Shown: positions 61,101-64,000 of the stretch, piece by piece
How the letters are laid out: each line of letters begins with the position of its first letter
How positions within the stretch are numbered: position 1 is the stretch's first letter
Assembly (NCBI GenBank): GCA_944474755.1
Contig: OX104115.1
Span: forward strand, 63,864,648-63,928,647
Direction: 5' to 3'
Source: Limnoperna fortunei
Taxonomy: Eukaryota > Mollusca > Bivalvia > Mytilida > Modiolidae
Length of the DNA stretch: 64,000 bases
The notes under the pieces: generated by a model
What the model was told of the DNA's origin: nothing
The model's input: only the letters and a program-made list of their open reading frames with translations
Databases searched by the model: none
Translations under genes and position numbers: made by a program

Positions 61101-63942
61101 AAGCAGTTTTTGTTTTTTCATAGGTTAGTATGTTAAGTGATGTTCCATAGTGGCAGCAATCTTGTATTTTGGATCGAAACAAACAACTCAAAATTGGTAG
61201 AGAACCATACAATATCACATATCCTAAAATCTGCCAAGCTGTTTGTGAGAAAACGAATTTTAAAATCTCAGCCAGTCAGAACGCATTTGCAGCTCTAGCA
61301 GCCATGTTGAATTTCCTATCAACTCGAAACATACTTAAAATAATAAGATTACTATCACTTCTGCATTATTTGGTTAAATTGTGTGGAACTGAGTTTCAGA
61401 GACGAAGCTGTTTGTATGGTTTTCCCATAGGGTCCTATGTTAAGCTGTGTTCCACCGTGGTGGCATCTTGGAATTTAGATCGCCACAAAAAACGAGGACC
61501 ATCTAAGGTACATTTGTGCAATATTTCAAATCAATCTGCTAAGCGGTTTGTAAAAAGAAGATTTTTCAAATTTCAGCCAATCAGAACCCATTAGTTGCCC
61601 TGGAAGCCATGTTCAATTTGCAATTGGCTCAAAAAACTCAAAATAATAAGATAAATATCCATTTATCATTTCTTCATAATTTGGCTTCATTTGTGTGGAA
61701 CAGTTTCAGAGAAGACGTTGTTTGTATGTTTTTCCCATAGGGTCCTATGTTAAACTATGTCCTGTGATGGCGACCATCTTGGATTTTGGATCGGAACAAA
61801 AAACTCAAACCTTGTAGAGGACCACATAAGGTACATTTCTGCTATATTTTAAATCAATCTGCCAAGCAGTTTATGAGAAGAAGATTTTTGAATTTCAGCC
61901 AATCAGAACACATTAATGGCCCTGGAAGCCATGTTGAATTTGCAATTGGCTGGAAAAACCCAAAATAATAAGATAATTATGCAACCTTCCTTTCCTTATT
62001 AATTTGGCTTCATTGTGTGGAACAGTTTCAGAGAAGAAGTTGTTTATATGTTTTTCCCATAGGGTCCTATGTTAAACTATGTCCTGCGATGGCGGCCATC
62101 TTGGATTTTGGATCGGCACAAAAAACTCAAACTTTGTAGAGGACTATCAAAGGTACATTTCTGCTATATTTCAAATCAATCTGCCAAGCAGTTTATGAGA
62201 AGAAGATTTTTGAATTTCAGCCAATCAGAACACATTAACGGCCCTGGAAGCCATGTTAAATTTGCAATTGGCTCGAAAAACCCAAAACAATAAGATAATT
62301 ATGCAACCTTCATTTCCTTATTAATTTGGCTTCATTGTGTCGAACAGTTTCATAGAAGAAGTTGTTTATATGTTTTTCCCATAGGGTCCTATGTTAAACT
62401 ATGTCCTGCGATGGCGGCCATCTTGGATTTTGGATCGGCACAAAAAACTCATACTTTGTAGAGGACCATCTAAGGTACATTTCTGCAATATTTCAAATCA
62501 ATCTGCCAAGCAGTTTATGAGAAGAAGATTTTTGAATTTCAGCCAATCAGAACACATTAATGGCCCTGGAAGCCATGTTGAATTTGCAATTGGCTCGAAA
62601 AACCCAAAACAATAAGATAATTATGCAACCTTCATTTCCTTATTAATTTGGCTTCATTGTGTGGAACAGTTTCATAGAAGAAGTTGTTTATATGTTTTTC
62701 CTATAGGGTTCTATGTTAAACTATGTCCTGCGATGGCGGCCATCTTGGATTTTGGATCGGCACAAAAAACTCAAACTTTGTAGAGGAGCATCTAAGGTAC
62801 ATTTCTGCAATATTTCAAATCAATCTGCCAAGCAGTTTATGAGAAGAAGATTTTTGAATTTCAGCCAATCAGAACACATTAATGGCCCTGGAAGCCATGT
62901 TGAATTTGCAATTGGCTCGAAAAACCCAAAACAATAAGATAATTATGCAACCTTCATTTCCTTATTAATTTGGCTTCATTGTGTCGAACAGTTTCATAGA
63001 AGAAGTTGTTTATATGTTTTTCCCATAGGGTCCTATGTTAAACTATGTCCTGCGATGGCGGCCATCTTGGATTTTGGATCGGCACAAAAAACTCAAACTT
63101 TGTAGAGGACCATCTAAGGTACATTTCTGCAATATTTCAAATCAATCTGCCAAGCAGTTTATGAGAAGAAGATTTTTGAATTTCAGCCAATCAGAACACA
63201 TTAATGGCCCTGGAAGCCATGTTGAATTTGCAATTGGCTCGAAAAACCCAAAACAATAAGATAATTATGCAACCTTCCTTTCCTTATTAATTTGGCTTCA
63301 TTGTGTGGAACAGTTTCATAGAAGAAGTTGTTTATATGTTTTTCCTATAGGGTCCTATGTTAAACTATGTCCTGCGATGGCGGCCATCTTGGATTTTGGA
63401 TCGGCACAAAAAACTCAAACTTTGTAGAGGACCACATAAGGTACATTTCTGCAATATTTCAAATCAATCTGCTAAGCAGTTTATGAGAAGAAGATTTTTG
63501 AATTTCAGCCAATCAGAACGCATTAATGGCCCTGGCAGCCATGTTTCATATTTGATCAGCACCAAAAACTCAAACTTTGTTAAGAACCACCCAATAAACA
63601 TTCCTGCCAAGTTTGGTTCCAATTGGCCAAGTGGTTGTGGAGAAGAAGATTAAAATGTAAAAAGTTTACGGCCGACGACGACGACGACGACGACGGACGC
63701 AAAGTGATGAGAATAGCTCACACTGACCCTTTGGGTCAGGTGAGCTAATAAGGAAGCTACAATTCTCTGATTTTATAGAAAGTTCAAGTTTACAATGATA
63801 TACCAATTTTTTATACCCCATACATTCATTGGCCCCTTACCTGTGGGAGGAGGGTATGTTGGTATAGAAACATCCTCCACAATCACTGGGTCAGTTCCAT
63901 GGTCATATGGACATAAATCTCCTCTCATACAAAATCCCTGTT
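45994..63942 (-). CDS. RBM26: RBM26/RBM27-type CCCH-RRM protein, 15 exons, 5' partial
   Basis: RNA-binding protein of the RBM26/RBM27 family (fly Swm), nuclear factors tied to poly(A) RNA decay with ZFC3H1/MTR4. Coding exons (minus): 63841-63942, 59950-60036, 59098-59313, 58715-58882, 57683-57810, 56123-56269, 55602-55775, 54926-55162, 53023-53088, 51903-52010, 51074-51178, 50633-50878, 48579-48665, 46834-46977, 45994-46101. I checked the frame across every GT-AG junction; together they give 706 residues. Domain order matches vertebrate RBM26: CCCH end (C-x5-C-x3-H), Pro-rich linker, RRM1 (about 195-280), coiled coil (about 380-510), RGG region (about 515-570), RRM2 (about 575-660), acidic tail ending SRSWRR then TGA. 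The N-terminal PWI-like region and the first zinc-finger Cys must lie beyond 64000. Vertebrates have two paralogues; I cannot say which one is closer, and a single pre-duplication orthologue is likely. Confidence 0.95.
46834..46977 (-). CDS. RBM26: RBM26/27 exon: RRM2 end and linker
   Basis: 144 bp, 48 codons. AVSRGSKLEDSVLTMKWH matches the A-x-x-HGA-x-F-K-x-x-x-LKLAW end of RRM2; the acidic EAVEEAEE begins the C-terminal tail. Confidence 0.92.
48000..48245 (+). repeat. Dispersed repeat fragment in RBM26/27 intron
   Basis: CCTTGAGGTCAAGGTCAAAG..CCCACATACCAAATATCAAA..CGGACAGACAGATGGACAAC, ending at a small hairpin CCACAAAGTGG followed by CGGGGCGC. Resembles one unit of the 146-bp array plus a HINE-like 3' end. 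Confidence 0.5.
48579..48665 (-). CDS. RBM26: RBM26/27 exon: RRM2 middle
   Basis: 87 bp, 29 codons: LYGMVERIDFDDVDNSAIVS then FKTRQDAEN. Aligns with QYGEIEDCQID and HAVITFKTRAEAE of vertebrate RBM26. Acceptor TTAATTAG is weak; donor GTAAGT is consensus. The 2-kb intron upstream holds the 146-bp array element. Confidence 0.93.
48854..50241 (+). mobile_element. HINE/pearl-like element with 146-bp tandem core
   Basis: Left end GTCTCGCCTGC (48854-48864); right end GCAGGCGAGAC (50231-50241), its exact complement. The right end is half of a hairpin (50207-50241: GTCTCGCCT, CCA bulge, GCGAC, loop TTTC). A (CGC)n run at 50171-50190 precedes it. The core is a tandem array: the AACTTTAAC landmark recurs at 48996, 49142, 49288, 49434, 49580, 49726, 49872 and 50018, exactly 146 bp apart, with units almost identical except the first. 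This matches bivalve pearl / Helentron-associated elements. Intron of RBM26/27. Confidence 0.85.
50450..50542 (-). other. Possible alternative RBM26/27 3' exon (weak)
   Basis: A good acceptor (T/A-rich tract then AATTTCAG) lies 90 bp downstream of the RGG exon. In phase 0 it opens 30 codons (VGRQATFNHYIDNISF...) before TAG. Splicing to it would end the protein inside RRM2. No AATAAA is close by. The constitutive LYG exon at 48579 is clearly the normal partner, so this is only a candidate. Confidence 0.15.
50633..50878 (-). CDS. RBM26: RBM26/27 exon: RGG-rich stretch and start of RRM2
   Basis: 246 bp, 82 codons. Repeated RGRG units (GRGRGRGARGGRGRG, RGRGAS) form an RGG-type RNA-binding tract, then DNRPKQLEVTGFT gives RRM2 beta-1 and LEAHFK the end of alpha-1. 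The acceptor AATGAAG has a weak pyrimidine tract, but the frame and homology are clear. Confidence 0.95.
51074..51178 (-). CDS. RBM26: RBM26/27 exon: coiled coil
   Basis: 105 bp, 35 codons. KEILDTELELFNKQQSGED matches the family's KELLDTELDLYKK-x-x-x-GE segment. Acceptor ATTTCAG, donor GTAATA. Confidence 0.94.
51903..52010 (-). CDS. RBM26: RBM26/27 exon: coiled coil
   Basis: 108 bp, 36 codons. TLKILTNSIEKLTKEV continues the heptads (vertebrate LEVLTKNITKLKDEV). A Pro-containing break follows. Acceptor ATTTCAG, donor GTATGG. Confidence 0.92.
52322..52564 (-). mobile_element. Near-complete SINE copy in RBM26/27 intron
   Basis: On the minus strand: head GGGGCCTCAGTGACAGTGTG, CTCAATTCTCACTGCAGGCA B-box region, GACAAGATTGCCAGTTTTCC body and the GAAAGTGGTGTTCAACAC 3' block. 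Same transcriptional strand as the host gene. Confidence 0.8.
53023..53088 (-). CDS. RBM26: RBM26/27 exon: coiled coil
   Basis: 66 bp, 22 codons (KLIEKLEKNKNLSVEDKDQI). Corresponds to the ISKLEKNKTMKSEDKAEI segment of vertebrate RBM26. Acceptor TTTGCAG, donor GTATGT. Confidence 0.92.
53225..54366. mobile_element. Foldback element with C-rich tandem-repeat arms
   Basis: Left arm 53225-53365 is a degenerate array of AAATCGCCCC and AAAACGCCCCCAC units; right arm about 54185-54366 is the same array inverted (GGGGGCGTTTTT, GGGGCGATTTT). Outer ends GTCAAATCGCCCC match exactly in inverse. Between them, 53673-53798 is a third array of GGACAAYTGCCCCC units. TTTATG-(GG)-TAGCT lies near both flanks and might be a target duplication, but is imperfectly placed. 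Confidence 0.7.
54562..54770. repeat. 27-bp minisatellite, 8 copies, in RBM26/27 intron
   Basis: GACCTAAATAGCACATTACT-CTCTACT units start every 27 bp from 54567, almost identical. Because 27 is a multiple of three, the minus strand reads as a nine-residue protein repeat (LFRSVESNV); it lies between coding exons and is not part of the gene's frame. Confidence 0.95.
54926..55162 (-). CDS. RBM26: RBM26/27 exon: TKTVYNP motif and start of coiled coil
   Basis: 237 bp, 79 codons. Carries ITKTVYNPKA, matching the conserved TKTVYNPAA of RBM26, then a Lys/Glu/Gln-rich helix (KKQEDIKKEAAKKKAEIEKQ) that starts the coiled coil. Confidence 0.95.
55602..55775 (-). CDS. RBM26: RBM26/27 exon: Thr/Pro-rich linker after RRM1
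   Basis: 174 bp, 58 codons, acceptor TTTCAG, donor GTAATG. Low-complexity TSTTPTPPPP then a basic stretch; no domain. Assigned by position, splice sites and frame continuity. Confidence 0.88.
56123..56269 (-). CDS. RBM26: RBM26/27 exon: RRM1, second half
   Basis: 147 bp, 49 codons, phase 0. GDPEAALVSYSS supplies the RNP1-like beta-3 and NNRFIKVFFHKP the last strand, matching NNRFIKVYWH of vertebrate proteins. RNP1 lacks the usual aromatic pair, as is typical of this family. Confidence 0.95.
56647..57356. mobile_element. Tc1/mariner-pogo-like MITE, 710 bp
   Basis: Inverted ends CAGTCGAACTTCAGTAGCTC and complement of CAGTCGAACTTCGATGCCTC, flanked by TA on both sides (56645-56646, 57357-57358). 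CTCGAAC motifs recur inside both ends. No transposase frame remains. Lies in the RRM1 intron. Confidence 0.85.
57683..57810 (-). CDS. RBM26: RBM26/27 exon: RRM1, first half
   Basis: 128 bp. Enters in phase 1 and leaves in phase 0 at CAG|GTAATG. Contains LEVRKIP (RNP2-like beta-1), then MNNISKLNEYFGKFGTITNL, a clear RRM alpha-1/beta-2. An Asn run (NNNN) precedes the domain. The phase pattern of the gene's introns changes here. Confidence 0.95.
58715..58882 (-). CDS. RBM26: RBM26/27 exon: linker before RRM1
   Basis: 168 bp, acceptor TTTTAG, donor GTATAA, phase 1 at both ends. Encodes a Ser/Pro-rich segment ending PPNKKPFDFNRVGG, which corresponds to the KK-x-F-x-x-P-N-FNR segment just before RRM1 in vertebrate RBM26. 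Confidence 0.9.
59098..59313 (-). CDS. RBM26: RBM26/27 exon: proline-rich linker 2
   Basis: 216 bp, phase 1 at both ends. Begins EHFEPYNPEAP, matching the conserved YNPEAP segment of RBM26. Then come PPPG repeats, a MYMMHG patch and a polyproline run encoded by a CCA repeat. The donor GTATGC after AAC-A is non-consensus but keeps the frame into the next exon. Confidence 0.88.
59950..60036 (-). CDS. RBM26: RBM26/27 exon: proline-rich linker 1
   Basis: 87 bp, phase 1 at both ends, acceptor TTATAG, donor GTATGT. Encodes a Pro/Met-rich stretch (PPMPPHGPPPP, MTRPPPMRP), as expected just after the zinc finger in this family. It is 3.8 kb from the zinc-finger exon, and that intron holds the 322-bp array element. 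Confidence 0.9.
60706..60905 (-). mobile_element. SINE copy, 5' truncated, in RBM26/27 intron
   Basis: Minus strand: GGCCTGTCACACTGAGGTTA, CAGGTTCGAGTCTACC B box, GACAAGGATTGCCAGTTTTC, CTCCTCTGTTAAAAACTGG. Directly adjoins the 322-bp array element. Confidence 0.8.
60930..63746 (+). mobile_element. HINE/pearl-like element with 322-bp tandem core
   Basis: Left end GCTCACCTGA (60953-60962) after a perfect palindrome AGGCTCTTAAGAGCCT; right end TCAGGTGAGC (63736-63745), its complement, forming the 3' arm of a hairpin at 63715-63746. A (GAC)n run at about 63670-63697 precedes the hairpin. The core has about 8 copies: landmarks near 61169, 61479, 61786, then exactly 322 bp apart at 62108, 62430, 62752, 63074, 63396, plus a partial one near 63550. 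Left copies are diverged, right copies nearly identical. Each unit contains GGCGGCCATCTTGGATTTTG; open frames of 74 codons per unit are not genes. Confidence 0.85.
63841..63942 (-). CDS. RBM26: RBM26/27 exon: end of CCCH zinc finger
   Basis: Acceptor TTTTACAG at its start and donor GTAAGG at its end. Encodes QGFCMRGDLCPYDHG followed by DPVIVEDV, a close match to the family's zinc finger. C-x5-C-x3-H is visible; the first Cys lies on an exon outside the window. Starts after one base of a split codon and ends in phase 1. Confidence 0.95.
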
Positions 63943-64000
63943 CTGTAAAAACAAACCTTTCAATGCAAATATGTCAAATTTTGGGTCATTTTTCTCAATT

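Noticed and set aside
61169..63653. Series of 74-codon ORFs with near-identical proteins
   Set aside because: Each is one unit of the 322-bp transposon array; 322 is not a multiple of three and no splice or start context supports them.

Overview
This is AT-rich (about 30% GC by eye) eukaryotic nuclear DNA: split genes with GT-AG introns, tRNA-derived SINEs, MITE-like foldbacks and minisatellites. The repeat content points to a bivalve mollusc. Two elements have short inverted ends, a core of long tandem repeats and a 3' terminal hairpin, which is the architecture of the bivalve 'pearl' / Helentron-associated elements. One dispersed repeat resembles a mussel repeat I remember; that attribution is from memory and untested.

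Two genes are supported. (1) On the minus strand, 63942 down to 45994, lie the last 15 coding exons of an RBM26/RBM27-type RNA-binding protein. They give 706 residues: the end of the CCCH zinc finger, a proline-rich linker, RRM1, a coiled coil, an RGG-rich stretch, RRM2 and an acidic tail ending SRSWRR. The 5' part of the gene lies beyond 64000. All junctions are GT-AG and the reading frame is kept throughout; the first four introns are phase 1 and all later ones phase 0. (2) On the plus strand, one 477-codon exon (28420-29853) encodes a coiled-coil protein I do not recognise. It begins at a good splice acceptor in phase 0. Upstream, between 4.6 and 24.8 kb, five short ATG-initiated open segments each end at a donor-like GT in phase 0 (4609, 11414, 15608, 21313, 24688). 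I read them, as inference, as candidate alternative first exons that would give one C-terminal body different N-termini (basic, short neutral, or strongly acidic).

Layout: 1-1600, a 65-bp minisatellite entering from the left; 1.6-28.4 kb, the long 5' region of the plus-strand gene with small repeats, a SINE cluster, a 66-bp hairpin, a 143-bp near-perfect palindrome and a T-rich repeat array; 28.4-30.1 kb, the coiled-coil exon and its poly(A) signal; 30-45.5 kb, intergenic DNA with SINEs, a decayed reverse-transcriptase fragment, a 412-bp duplication with palindromes and four CRE motifs, a hAT-like MITE and an 838-bp foldback; 45.5-64 kb, the RBM26/27 gene, whose introns hold most of the mobile DNA (146-bp and 322-bp array elements, a C-rich foldback, a Tc1/pogo-like MITE, a 27-bp array, two SINEs).

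The two genes are convergent and about 15.8 kb apart. Nothing suggests that they work together.
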